A stretch of DNA of 64,000 bases, taken from Campylobacter sputorum. Lineage in GTDB: Bacteria; Campylobacterota; Campylobacteria; Campylobacterales; Campylobacteraceae. Shown here piece by piece: positions 54,387-63,389 of this stretch (positions within the stretch are counted from its first letter, which is position 1; the number at the start of each line of letters is the position of its first letter). The stretch spans positions 1,116,001 through 1,180,000 of the forward strand of contig NZ_CP019685.1 in the NCBI RefSeq assembly GCF_002220775.1. The letters are read 5' to 3'. The notes beneath the pieces are model-generated. The model was given only the letters and a program-made list of their open reading frames with translations, did no database searches and was not told the DNA's origin. A program made the translations under genes and the position numbers.

Positions 54387-56107
54387 TGAAATATTTACAG
54401 ACATTTTTAACTTCTACAACAAAAGAGTGTGAATTAACAAAGCTTATAAAATTTTCGCATGATGAGTCTTTAATCCTCAAACATATGACAAAAGCTTATA
54501 TAAGCGGAAATGCACAAAATAGTGTGTATGACATTCTAGTTGAAATTTATGGAGATAAAAATTATGAACATTTATCGCATATAAAAGATATAAAGTCTTT
54601 ACTTGATTTAGGTTGGATAATACAAGGTTTTAATATATTTAAAACAGATAATATTTCAAAACAAATTGGACTTTTGTCGATTCTTCATACAGAAATTTCT
54701 CTTTCACAGTCATTTCTAAAACTGCTAGAAGATGGTAGCATTACTCATGATATACCAGAATTAACAGCTTACGAAGATCATTTAGAATACTTAAAAGATC
54801 AGTTTTTATGCATAGATTTGTATTATAAACTCTCACTCATATCTCAAGGAGGAGATGCTAAAAACAGAATAATAAATCATATAAAAAATTTAGAAACCCG
54901 CATAGCAGAGCGTATAAAAATAAGCAAAATAACTCTAAATGTAGAGCAAATTTTCAAAGACAATATGCTCTCTCATAAAGAAAAAATAATTTTTTTAGCT
55001 ATTTTAAAAGAGGAATACTCTGGCGAATATGAAATTTTAAGAGATATGAATACTTTGCTTTCTTTAGTGAGTGAAAATGAATTTGAAAAGATAAAAAACC
55101 GCTCGCTATTAGAAGAAAGCTCAAAGCTTATACAAAATTCTCTCATAGACTATGATGAAATTTTAAATTTATCAGGAAATATAAGTAGAAGTTTTTTTAT
55201 AAATGAAGACACTCTTCAAGAGATTATGAGACCACAAAACAAACAACAAAATAAAAAAATAAAATTAGAAAGTATTGTAAAAGATCAAGATATTTTCGAG
55301 TTAATAGATCCAAAAACAGATATAAATGATGTAGTTTTAAATGATAAAACCAAAGAGCTTTTAGAACACATTATGCGTCAAATGGATAAAAAAGTTATAT
55401 CAAGACTAAATTCTTGGGGAATAAAAAAAAGAAAAAATGTAGATGTAAAAGTTATATTTTATGGTCCTGCTGGAACTGGAAAAACAATGTCAGCTATATC
55501 TTTAGCAAAAAGTTTGAAAAAACAGGTTCTACATTTTGATTGCTCAAAAATACTTTCAAAATATGTTGGTGAAAGCGAACAAAATGTTAGAAAAATATTT
55601 GATACTTATAAAGAAATATGTAAAAAATCAAATAGCGAACCAGTTTTGCTGCTAAACGAAGCAGATCAGTTTTTATCAACAAGAATAGAAAATGGTGGAA
55701 GCGGTGCTGAAAAAATGCACAATCAGATGCAAAATATATTTTTAGAGCAAATTGAGAGATTTGAGGGTGTTTTAATAGCAACAACAAACTTCATGCAAAG
55801 CCTTGATAGTGCTTTTTCAAGAAGGTTTGATTATAAAATAGAGTTCAAAAAACCAAACTATGAAGAAAGACTTAGCATTTGGAGAAAAATTTTACCTGAA
55901 AATGCAAGTTTTGAAATAAACTTTGATATAAAAGAGCTTGCAAAATATGAATTAAGCGGTGCTCAAATAGTATTAGTTCTTAAAAATACAGCCCTAAAAG
56001 TAGCTACAAAAGAAGATGCGATATTTTGTATGGAAGATTTTATCAGCACTATAAAAAGGGAGCAAATTTCAGCATTTGGAAATGAAAAAAAGGTTGGATT
56101 AATTTAA
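54386..56107 (+). CDS. AAA+ ATPase of unknown function
   Basis: A 573-residue protein with an N-terminal helical region of about 320 residues and a C-terminal AAA+ module. Walker A is FYGPAGTGKTMSAI near 360; Walker B is VLLLNEADQF near 420, with Asn in the usual Asp place; sensor 1 is LIATTNFMQSL near 467, and the arginine finger region is SAFSRRFDYKIEF. The NEAD form is known in some bacterial AAA proteins. Similar proteins occur in other Campylobacter, but no function is known. It is transcribed after the FadL-like gene (shared base) and overlaps the convergent membrane gene by four bases. Confidence 0.8.
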   Translation: MKYLQTFLTSTTKECELTKLIKFSHDESLILKHMTKAYISGNAQNSVYDILVEIYGDKNYEHLSHIKDIKSLLDLGWIIQGFNIFKTDNISKQIGLLSILHTEISLSQSFLKLLEDGSITHDIPELTAYEDHLEYLKDQFLCIDLYYKLSLISQGGDAKNRIINHIKNLETRIAERIKISKITLNVEQIFKDNMLSHKEKIIFLAILKEEYSGEYEILRDMNTLLSLVSENEFEKIKNRSLLEESSKLIQNSLIDYDEILNLSGNISRSFFINEDTLQEIMRPQNKQQNKKIKLESIVKDQDIFELIDPKTDINDVVLNDKTKELLEHIMRQMDKKVISRLNSWGIKKRKNVDVKVIFYGPAGTGKTMSAISLAKSLKKQVLHFDCSKILSKYVGESEQNVRKIFDTYKEICKKSNSEPVLLLNEADQFLSTRIENGGSGAEKMHNQMQNIFLEQIERFEGVLIATTNFMQSLDSAFSRRFDYKIEFKKPNYEERLSIWRKILPENASFEINFDIKELAKYELSGAQIVLVLKNTALKVATKEDAIFCMEDFISTIKREQISAFGNEKKVGLI

Positions 56108-56766
56108 AACTGATTTAAATTTTGCTTTTGTATATAAAAATACTGCATTACTCCTATTGCAAACAAAGCAGGCAACATAGCCTCTAAACCCTCTTCTATC
56201 AAGAGTAATAAAATTTCAAAATCCCCTTGTATTTCCACTCCTACTACCTTATTGTATATACTTGGAAATCTATCAGCTATTTTACTTAATATTCCTATAA
56301 CTCCAAAAGTTACCACTGTTAAGTAAAGAGTATCAAATTTAAAAAAGCCTTTAAATATTTTAACAAAGTATTTTTTTAATAAATAACCCACAACAACTAA
56401 TAAAACTACAATAATTATCAATGAAACAATTTTTTCTATTAAAGGATTATCTGGATTTGTAAAAAATCTGATTTTAAAAGCGGTTGTATCTTTGCTTGGT
56501 ATCCAGCTTTGTGCTCCACTTTCTCTTAAAAAGGCAACTATAAATAAAAACATAAAAAGATAAAAATCAATCATATGTTTCTTAAAAGCAGATTTATAAT
56601 AAATCACAATAAAAAAGGATAAAAAATACATAAAATATGTTATGAAATCAAGTCCACCCTCAACTTTATAAAAGCTTATAACATCTTCAAAAAACATACT
56701 TATTGTATAAAATATGCATAACATTACAATTGTTAAAATAGGTGCAAAATACGGCTTTAATAACAC
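56104..56766 (-). CDS. Inner-membrane protein of unknown function
   Basis: A 220-residue protein with about six hydrophobic segments. A longer frame upstream exists, but the GTG at 56766 has AAAAGGA six bases before it and gives a normal N-terminus (LLKPYFAPILTIV), so I prefer it. The middle segment RESGAQSWIPSKDTTAFKIRFF, between helices, is well conserved in my memory of similar proteins, as is EEGLEAMLPALF near the end. No function is known to me. It converges on the AAA gene. Confidence 0.6.
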   Translation of the reverse strand: MLLKPYFAPILTIVMLCIFYTISMFFEDVISFYKVEGGLDFITYFMYFLSFFIVIYYKSAFKKHMIDFYLFMFLFIVAFLRESGAQSWIPSKDTTAFKIRFFTNPDNPLIEKIVSLIIIVVLLVVVGYLLKKYFVKIFKGFFKFDTLYLTVVTFGVIGILSKIADRFPSIYNKVVGVEIQGDFEILLLLIEEGLEAMLPALFAIGVMQYFYIQKQNLNQF

Positions 56767-57132
56767 AAAAAATCCTTTTACAATATAAAAACAAATGCAA
56801 CTGTAAAACAATTTATTTAAGCTTAAACTAAATTCGTAACTTAACTCAAGTATTAAATTTATCACTGAATTTATATTTGTAATTAGATTTTGATTGTAAC
56901 TAAAAATATATAAAATTTCTATAAATTTAAAAATAAATTTAGTAATTATACAATACAAACATTTACACTATTTATACAAAAAAATGCCTTTACTATGCGA
57001 ATTAAAAAACATAATAATTTATAAATTTATTATAAATATTTAAGAATAAAATAATACTATATTTGATATTATATGTTTTTAATATTACTAAATTTATATT
57101 AATAATATTAAAATAACTCAAGGAGAAATATT
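56767..57132. other. AT-rich gap upstream of the nickel importer
   Basis: About 366 bases between the divergent membrane-protein gene and nikA. The left part is the rejected N-terminal extension of the membrane-protein frame. The right part is almost pure AT and contains the candidate NikR operator at 57081-57109, then AAGGAGAAA as ribosome binding site. No other gene is visible. Confidence 0.5.
57081..57109 (+). promoter_or_regulatory. Candidate NikR operator before the nik operon
   Basis: AATATTA (57081-57087) and TAATATT (57103-57109) are exact reverse complements 15 bases apart. The inner cores TATTA and TAATA fit the TRWYA-N15-TRWYA pattern I recall for Helicobacter NikR. The site lies 24 bases before nikA, overlapping the likely promoter, as a repressor site would. 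The AT-rich background raises the chance of coincidence. Confidence 0.45.
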
Positions 57133-58677
57133 ATGCTTAGAAAATACATAACTATTTTTATCATATGTATAAATTTCTTAGTTGCCCAAACACTGAATTT
57201 TGCCACATCTAAAAATGTTGGTCCTTTAAATCCACATCTTTATAGTCCAAACGAAATGTTTGCACAAAATATGGTTTATGAGTCATTAGTAAGATATGCA
57301 GAAGATGGAAGTATTCAGCCTTGGCTAGCTAAATCTTGGGATATAAGCAAGGATGGCAAAACTTACACTTTTTACTTAAGACAAGATATTGTTTTTTCAA
57401 ATGGCGAAAAATTTGACGCAAATGCTGTAAAAGCAAATTTTGATGCAATACATCAAAATAAAGATAGGCACAAATGGCTAGAACTCTCAAACATACTCCT
57501 TGAGTGCGATAAAATAGATGATTATACAATACAATTAAAACTAAAAAATGCTTACTCTTTAACTTTAAATGAACTTTCACTAATAAGACCTTATCGTTTT
57601 ATAGCTCCAAGTGCAATGATAAACGGCTCTACAAAAGATGGTATAAAAGCTCCTATTGGAACTGGTCCTTGGAAACTAGTTAGTAGTAAACTTGGAGTTA
57701 ATGATGTATTTGAAAGAAATGATAGATATTATGGTAAAAAACCATCTTATGAAAAAATTATTGCCAAAGTTATACCAGATCCAAATACAAAATTTATAGC
57801 TTTAAAAACCGGAGATATAGATCTTATCTATGGCAAAGGTCAAATTTCACTCGATAGTTTTGCTTTAATGCAAAAAGACAAAAAATTTAACACAATGATA
57901 TCAAAACCGCTTATAACAACAGCCATAGCTATAAATTCTAATAAATTTCCAACCAACGACATAAATATAAGAAAAGCTATAAATATGGCAGTAGACAAAG
58001 ACGCTATCATGAAGCAAGTGTTTTTTAACATACAACAAAAAGCGGATTTTCTTTTTTCGCCTACAAACAAACTTACTCATATAGATGCCAAACCTTATGA
58101 ATTTAATACAAAAAAAGCAAATGAACTTCTTGAAAAAAGCGGTTGGAAGCTAAAAGATGACGGCATAAGATATAAAGATGGCAAAGCGTTAAAACTAGAA
58201 CTATCATATATAGGAAGCGATGCTTCTCAAAAATCTATAGGAGAAGTTTTACAATCTGAACTTAAAAATATAGGAATATTACTTGATTTAAAAGCAGATG
58301 AAAAAACGATTTTCTTTAAAAAACAAAGGACTGGCGAATTTAGTCTTATATTTAATGCAACTTGGGGAGCACCTTATGATCCACAAAGTTTTTTAGCCTC
58401 TATGAGAGCACCTTCTCATGCTGATTATCAAGCACAACTTGGTCTTAAAAACAAACAACAAATAGATGATCAAATTTCACTTATGTTAAAAACCATAGAT
58501 GAAAAAGAAAGTGAAAAGTTAGTAAAAGAAATTTTAACCACACTTCACGAACAAGCCGTTTATATCCCAATAACATATGAAGTAAATACGGTAGTATCTA
58601 ATAAAAAAATTGATGGTATTGAAATTTCTATTTTAAAAGACAATATTCAATTTGATAAGATATTTTTCGCAAAATGA
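57133..58677 (+). CDS. nikA: Nickel-type ABC transporter substrate-binding protein
   Basis: The periplasmic binding protein of a NikABCDE-like importer, 514 residues with a Sec signal (residues 1-18, ending LVA). The family opening LNFATSKNVGPLNPHLYSPNE, then MVYESLVRYAEDG and the middle RKAINMAVDKDAIM are of the dipeptide/nickel SBP_bac_5 family, and GPLNPHLY is the form seen in NikA. Nickel could be bound with a chelator such as histidine. Nearby nikR and hydrogenase fit this. Dipeptides are the alternative substrate. The ATG has AAGGAGAAAT and follows the candidate NikR operator. Confidence 0.85.
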   Translation: MLRKYITIFIICINFLVAQTLNFATSKNVGPLNPHLYSPNEMFAQNMVYESLVRYAEDGSIQPWLAKSWDISKDGKTYTFYLRQDIVFSNGEKFDANAVKANFDAIHQNKDRHKWLELSNILLECDKIDDYTIQLKLKNAYSLTLNELSLIRPYRFIAPSAMINGSTKDGIKAPIGTGPWKLVSSKLGVNDVFERNDRYYGKKPSYEKIIAKVIPDPNTKFIALKTGDIDLIYGKGQISLDSFALMQKDKKFNTMISKPLITTAIAINSNKFPTNDINIRKAINMAVDKDAIMKQVFFNIQQKADFLFSPTNKLTHIDAKPYEFNTKKANELLEKSGWKLKDDGIRYKDGKALKLELSYIGSDASQKSIGEVLQSELKNIGILLDLKADEKTIFFKKQRTGEFSLIFNATWGAPYDPQSFLASMRAPSHADYQAQLGLKNKQQIDDQISLMLKTIDEKESEKLVKEILTTLHEQAVYIPITYEVNTVVSNKKIDGIEISILKDNIQFDKIFFAK

Positions 58678-59615
58678 TTAAATTTATTACAAAAAGAATA
58701 CTTTATCTATTTCCTTTGCTATTTGTAGTAAGTATATTTATATTTGCTCTACTTAGATTAAATGGCACAGACGCTGTTTTAAGCTATCTTGTAGCATCTG
58801 GTATAACACCAACTGATGAAGCTATAGCTAGTGCTAAAGCAGCTCTTGGGCTAGATAAACCTATACTTACTCAATATTTCATATGGATAAAACAGGCAAT
58901 AATGCTGGATTTTGGCTCATCATTTTTAACAAAAAGAGATATTGCAGCTGATATGCTTTATTATCTCCCATCAACACTAAAATTAGCCGCCTTTGCACTT
59001 TTTTTAACACTTATTATATCAATTCCACTTGGAATTATAAGTGCCATTTACAAAGATAGTTATTTTGATTATTTTACTAGAATCATATCTTATCTTGGGG
59101 TGTGTACGCCAAATTTTTGGCTAGGACTTATGCTTATAGTTATTTTTTCAGTAAAATTAGATTTGCTTCCGCCATTTGGCATAGGTTCTTTTTCGCATAT
59201 GATTATGCCAGCAATTGCAATATCTTTTATGTCAATTGCAATAAATATAAGACTAATTCGAGCAAATATGCTAGAAAATAAAAATAAAAGATATATCATA
59301 TATGCTAAATCAAGGGGTTTAAAAAACTATCAAATTTATATAAATTACATCTTTAAAATTTCTTTATTTCCTATAGTAACGACACTTGGAATGCACATAG
59401 GAGAGCTTATTGGAGGAGCACTTATTATAGAAAATATATTTGCTTATCCTGGAATTGGGCGATATGCTGTAAATGCGATATCAAATAATGACTATCCAGT
59501 TATTCAATGTTTTATAATTATGATGAGTTTTATTTTTATTATTTTAAATTTGATAATTGATATACTCTATGCTTTTATAGATCCTAGGGTCAAAAAAGGT
59601 ATGGTTGAAAAATGA
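58674..59615 (+). CDS. nikB: Nickel ABC transporter permease NikB
   Basis: One of two inner-membrane permeases, 313 residues with six hydrophobic segments. It has the family start MIKFITKRILYLFPLLFVVSIF and the EAA loop around IRLIRANMLENKNKRYIIYAKSRGL near 195-220, where the ATPases dock. Four-base overlap (ATGA) with nikA and with nikC shows one coupled operon. Confidence 0.92.
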   Translation: MIKFITKRILYLFPLLFVVSIFIFALLRLNGTDAVLSYLVASGITPTDEAIASAKAALGLDKPILTQYFIWIKQAIMLDFGSSFLTKRDIAADMLYYLPSTLKLAAFALFLTLIISIPLGIISAIYKDSYFDYFTRIISYLGVCTPNFWLGLMLIVIFSVKLDLLPPFGIGSFSHMIMPAIAISFMSIAINIRLIRANMLENKNKRYIIYAKSRGLKNYQIYINYIFKISLFPIVTTLGMHIGELIGGALIIENIFAYPGIGRYAVNAISNNDYPVIQCFIIMMSFIFIILNLIIDILYAFIDPRVKKGMVEK

Positions 59616-60427
59616 AAATAATTCACTATATAACTATATTTTTAGCAATTTTTATAATTTTTATAATGCTTTTTGGTTCATATCTAGCACCACATGATCC
59701 AAATTTAGTAAATTTGTCCCTTAAATTTGCACCTATTTCAAAAGAACATTTTCTAGGCTGCGATCATCTTGGAAGAGATCAATTTTCAAGACTAATAGCT
59801 GGCAGTTCTTTATCATTAAAATCAGCTTTTATAACACTATTTTTCATACTAGCATTAGGTATAATAATAGGCGGATTAAGTGGTTTTATAGGAGGAAAAA
59901 TAGATAATTTATTGATGAGAATTTGTGATATGTTTTTAAGTTTTCCAACAGTTGTTTTAGCTCTATTTTTAGTTGGAATCTTAGGAACCGGTCTTACTAA
60001 TGTCATTATTGCCATAGCTCTAACGCACTGGGCTTGGTATGCAAGAATAATAAGAAGTTTAGTTTTATCACTAAAATCAAAAGAATATGTTTTAATAAGT
60101 AAAATAAGCGGTGCAAGTATAACTCAAAATTTTAGTAAAAATATGATAAAACCAATTATCTCTCAATGTTTTGTTCTCGCAACTCTTGATATAGGTCATA
60201 TAATGCTTCACATATCAGGGCTTAGTTTTTTAGGTCTTGGGGTAAAAGCTCCAACTCCTGAATGGGGAATCATGATAAGTGATGCAAAAGAGTATATTTT
60301 TTCTCATAGTGAGCTTATATTATATCCAGGACTTGCACTATTTATAACTGTTTTTGTATTTAATATGCTTGGAGATATGTTGCGTGACAAACTAGATGTT
60401 TCGGTGGAAATTCATGAAAAGCCTTAA
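59612..60427 (+). CDS. nikC: Nickel ABC transporter permease NikC
   Basis: The second permease, 271 residues. It has the N-terminal segment FGSYLAPHDPN followed by FLGCDHLGRDQFSRLIAGSSLSL, typical of the OppC/NikC group, six hydrophobic segments and the EAA loop near IIRSLVLSLKSKEYVLISKISGAS. It overlaps nikB by four bases and nikD by about 14. Confidence 0.92.
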   Translation: MKIIHYITIFLAIFIIFIMLFGSYLAPHDPNLVNLSLKFAPISKEHFLGCDHLGRDQFSRLIAGSSLSLKSAFITLFFILALGIIIGGLSGFIGGKIDNLLMRICDMFLSFPTVVLALFLVGILGTGLTNVIIAIALTHWAWYARIIRSLVLSLKSKEYVLISKISGASITQNFSKNMIKPIISQCFVLATLDIGHIMLHISGLSFLGLGVKAPTPEWGIMISDAKEYIFSHSELILYPGLALFITVFVFNMLGDMLRDKLDVSVEIHEKP

Positions 60428-61160
60428 AATTTCAAACTTAAATATAAAAAATAATGATAAAAATATCGTTTCAAATTTAAACATATCTATAAATAGCGGA
60501 GAAATAGTAGCTCTTGTTGGCAAAAGCGGAAGTGGTAAAACTCTTAGTTCAAGTGCACTTCTAGGTTTTTTACCAAAAAATCTAAATATGAGCGGAGATT
60601 TTTATATAAATAACACAAATTTAAAAGAGTTGAAAACACATAGATACATAAGCTATATAATGCAAAATCCAGCTTCAGCATTTCATCCAACAAAAACAAT
60701 AATGGGGCATGCCAAAGAAACACAAAAAGCAAATGATAAAAAATTCAATAAAGATGAAATTTATCAAGCCCTACAAACAGTTAAACTACAAAAAGATGTA
60801 GCAAATTTGTACCCTTTTGAGATGAGTGGCGGAATGCTCCAAAGAGCTATGATAGCCCTTGCTTTGCTTCAAGATACACCATTTTTAGTAGCAGATGAAT
60901 GCACAACGGATCTTGATTTAATAGTTCAAAGCACAATTTTAGAAATTTTATCAGACCTTGCAAAACTAAAAAACATAGGAATTTTATTAATAACACATGA
61001 TTTTGGAGTAGTAGCTAAAATAGCTAGCAAAGTTTTTGTTATAGATGAAGGTAAAATAGTAGAAGAAAACAGCGTAAAAGAAATTTTTGCAAATCCAAGG
61101 CATCTCATAACAAAAGAGTTGCTGAACGCACATTTAAATTTATACAAAGAGACAATATGA
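60414..61160 (+). CDS. nikD: Nickel ABC transporter ATPase NikD
   Basis: First ATPase of the importer, 248 residues. Walker A is LVGKSGSGKTLSSSALLG near 35, the signature is FEMSGGMLQRAMIALAL near 139 and Walker B is FLVADECTTDLD near 158, with the H-loop in ITHDFG. I chose the ATG at 60414 with GGTGGAAA upstream; a longer frame from 60396 lies inside nikC. It overlaps nikC by 14 bases and nikE by four. Confidence 0.92.
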   Translation: MKSLKISNLNIKNNDKNIVSNLNISINSGEIVALVGKSGSGKTLSSSALLGFLPKNLNMSGDFYINNTNLKELKTHRYISYIMQNPASAFHPTKTIMGHAKETQKANDKKFNKDEIYQALQTVKLQKDVANLYPFEMSGGMLQRAMIALALLQDTPFLVADECTTDLDLIVQSTILEILSDLAKLKNIGILLITHDFGVVAKIASKVFVIDEGKIVEENSVKEIFANPRHLITKELLNAHLNLYKETI

Positions 61161-61942
61161 GTAAAATTCTAGAACTAAAAAATATCTCAAAAACATATAA
61201 ATCTTTCTCATTTTTTAAATCAACAAAACCAAATAAAGTATTAAAAGATATATCTTTTAGCTTACATAGAGGCGAAGCATTGGCTCTTCTTGGACAAAGC
61301 GGCAGTGGTAAAAGCACAATTGCTAAGATTATTTGTAACATTACAAAACAAGATAATGGAGAAATTTATCTTGAAGATAAAAAAGTAAATTTAAAAACAT
61401 TAAGCCAAAAAAGAGAATTTTACAAGAAAGTTCAAATAGTATTTCAAGATAGCATCTCAGCACTAAACCCTGCATTAAACATCTTTGAAGTTATAAGTGA
61501 ACCACTTGATTATCTTAGTAAATTTACAAAAAATGAAAAGAAAAAAATAGTAACAAATTTACTAAAAAAAGTTCATCTTGATATAAGCCTAGATACAAAA
61601 GTATCCTTTTTAAGCGGTGGAATGGCTCAAAGAGTTTGCATAGCAAGAGCTATGGCGATATCACCAAAAATCATCATTTTAGATGAGGCAACATCTTCTC
61701 TTGATATTATCTTGCAAAAAGAGATAATAAATTTAATAAACGAAATGAAAAGAAAATTTAGTTTTGTAATAATAACACACGATATGAGAATTGTTAAAAC
61801 GATATGTGATAGAGTAATACTGCTCGATGATGGTAAAATAATAGAAAATTTAGAACTAAACAATAAACAAACTTTTCAAAGTAATATCGGCAGAAAACTA
61901 ATAGCCTCAATACTTCCAATAAAACCTACACAATTTTATTAA
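61157..61942 (+). CDS. nikE: Nickel ABC transporter ATPase NikE
   Basis: Second ATPase, 261 residues. Walker A is LLGQSGSGKSTIAKI near 41, the signature LSGGMAQRVCIARAMA near 150 and Walker B IIILDEATSSLDI near 172. It starts within the end of nikD (ATGA). It ends the five-gene operon; an inverted repeat after its stop may stop transcription. Confidence 0.92.
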   Translation: MSKILELKNISKTYKSFSFFKSTKPNKVLKDISFSLHRGEALALLGQSGSGKSTIAKIICNITKQDNGEIYLEDKKVNLKTLSQKREFYKKVQIVFQDSISALNPALNIFEVISEPLDYLSKFTKNEKKKIVTNLLKKVHLDISLDTKVSFLSGGMAQRVCIARAMAISPKIIILDEATSSLDIILQKEIINLINEMKRKFSFVIITHDMRIVKTICDRVILLDDGKIIENLELNNKQTFQSNIGRKLIASILPIKPTQFY

Positions 61943-61985
61943 AAATTCCTTATTTTGCAAATAAACTTATGACAATGGAATTTTT
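61941..61985 (+). terminator. Possible terminator after nikE
   Basis: AAAAATTCC (61941-61949) can pair with GGAATTTTT (61977-61985), nine exact base pairs, but the loop is 27 bases, long for a terminator. The T-run lies within the right arm. It may be a weak terminator. Confidence 0.35.
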
Positions 61986-62010
61986 CATAGAAAATTTTAC
62001 ATTTTTTTGT

Positions 62011-62016
62011 TAAAAT
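62011..62016 (+). promoter_or_regulatory. -10 box that would give a leaderless transcript
   Basis: TAAAAT lies seven bases before the ATG of the S4-domain gene, with T-rich sequence upstream. Transcription from it would start at or next to the start codon. No ribosome binding site is visible between them. Confidence 0.4.
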
Positions 62017-62022
62017 ACATCT

Positions 62023-62268
62023 ATGAGAGTTGATAAATTTTTAAATGCGGTAAATATCACTAAACGCAGAACAATAAGCGAAGATATGTGTAGAAGTGGT
62101 GTTGTAAGCATAAATGGTATAGTAGCTAAAGCTTCAAAAGATGTAAAAGTTGGTGATAAAATTTCTATTAAATTTATCACAAAAACTGACGAATATGAAG
62201 TTTTAGCCATACCAATAACAAAAAATATACCAAAAAATTTACAAAGCGAGTTTATAAAAAAGATATGA
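62023..62268 (+). CDS. S4-domain RNA-binding protein
   Basis: A small 81-residue protein that is nearly all S4 domain: MRVDKFLNAVNITKRRTISEDMCRSGVVSINGIVAKASKDVKVGDKISIKF in order, shaped like HslR or RqcP. These bind ribosomes with a stalled nascent-chain tRNA or rRNA. Which of these it is cannot be told. There is no ribosome binding site, and the -10 sits seven bases upstream, so translation is probably leaderless. tsaE starts four bases before the stop. Confidence 0.82.
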   Translation: MRVDKFLNAVNITKRRTISEDMCRSGVVSINGIVAKASKDVKVGDKISIKFITKTDEYEVLAIPITKNIPKNLQSEFIKKI

Positions 62269-62666
62269 AAACCTACATTTTATCATTAGATGAATTAGAT
62301 GATTTTGTTAAAAAACTTCCTAAAGAAGGCATAATTTTATTATGTGGAAATTTAGCAAGCGGTAAAACAACGCTAACTAAAAAAATAGCACTAAATTTAG
62401 GAATTGAAGATGAGATTATATCTCCAACTTTTAACATCATGCAAAGTTATGACGATATTTTATACCATTATGATATATACAATGATGGCACAAAAAAGCT
62501 TTTAGAAACTGGTCTTTTTGAAAATTTATTTGAAGATGGTTTGCATGTAGTAGAATGGGCGGATAAAAGCTTAGAAAATTTACTTAATGAAAATTCTCTA
62601 AATTATATAAAAATAACAATCACTCCTTTTGAAGACAAAAGAAAATATGAGGTAGTTCGTGCATAA
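62265..62666 (+). CDS. tsaE: tRNA threonylcarbamoyladenosine biosynthesis ATPase TsaE
   Basis: A 133-residue ATPase that drives the TsaBDE complex making t6A in tRNA. Walker A is GNLASGKTTLTKKIA near 28, the switch region ISPTFNIMQSY near 55, and HVVEWADKS near 97 are all of this family. Full length. It overlaps the S4 gene by four bases and lptB by eight, so the three are translated together. Confidence 0.95.
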   Translation: MKTYILSLDELDDFVKKLPKEGIILLCGNLASGKTTLTKKIALNLGIEDEIISPTFNIMQSYDDILYHYDIYNDGTKKLLETGLFENLFEDGLHVVEWADKSLENLLNENSLNYIKITITPFEDKRKYEVVRA

Positions 62667-63387
62667 ATTAGAGATAAAAAATCTACAAAAAACTATAAAA
62701 AAATCTAACATTATAAAAGATATATCTCTTGGTGTAAAAAGCGGCGAAGTTGTTGGGTTGCTTGGTCCAAATGGAGCTGGAAAAACAACAACATTTTATA
62801 TGATTTGTGGACTTATTCCCCCAAGTAGCGGCAACATTTATCTAGATGATTTAGATATTACTAAAATTCCACTTCATAAAAGAGCAAAACTTGGCATTGG
62901 TTATTTACCACAAGAAAGTAGCATTTTTAAAGATTTAAGTGTAGAAGAAAATCTTATGTTAGCCGCCGAAGTTACATATAAGAAAAATGACAAACAGATA
63001 CTAAAAAAAGTCGATGAAATGCTGGAGCTTTTAAACATTGAGCCAATTCGTAACAGAAAAGGCATTAGTCTAAGTGGCGGGGAGCGTAGAAGATGTGAAA
63101 TAGCCAGATCTCTTATGATAACACCTAAATTCCTGCTACTTGATGAGCCTTTTGCTGGGGTTGATCCTATTGCAGTTGCTGATATTCAAAATATCATTAA
63201 AGATTTAAGAAAGCTAAATATAGGTATTTTAATAACAGATCACAATGTTAGAGAAACACTTGCGATATGCTCTAGAGCTTATGTTATAAAAGATGGCTCA
63301 CTACTAGCAAGCGGATCATCACAAGAAGTTGCCAACAATAAAATGGTTAGAACTTACTATCTAGGAACAGAGTTTAAACTCTTATAA
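62659..63387 (+). CDS. lptB: LPS export ABC transporter ATPase LptB
   Basis: Powers LptFG to take lipopolysaccharide from the inner membrane to the outer membrane. The 242 residues have Walker A LLGPNGAGKTTTFYMI near 33, the signature LSGGERRRCEIARSL near 139 and Walker B FLLLDEPFAGVDPIA near 160, with the H-loop in ITDHNVRETL. GYLPQESSIFKDLSVEENL is the Q-loop form known in LptB. The start is GTG, within the end of tsaE. rpoN follows two bases after the stop, the order seen in many Gram-negatives. Confidence 0.95.
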   Translation: MHKLEIKNLQKTIKKSNIIKDISLGVKSGEVVGLLGPNGAGKTTTFYMICGLIPPSSGNIYLDDLDITKIPLHKRAKLGIGYLPQESSIFKDLSVEENLMLAAEVTYKKNDKQILKKVDEMLELLNIEPIRNRKGISLSGGERRRCEIARSLMITPKFLLLDEPFAGVDPIAVADIQNIIKDLRKLNIGILITDHNVRETLAICSRAYVIKDGSLLASGSSQEVANNKMVRTYYLGTEFKLL

Positions 63388-63389
63388 AT

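Noticed and set aside
56767-56958. 64-residue extension of the membrane protein
   Set aside because: Low-complexity AT-rich translation with no ribosome binding site, while the GTG at 56766 has AAAAGGA at the right distance.
57028-57056. TATTAT-N17-ATAATA as a second NikR site before nikA
   Set aside because: The spacing does not fit and such repeats are common in this nearly pure AT stretch.
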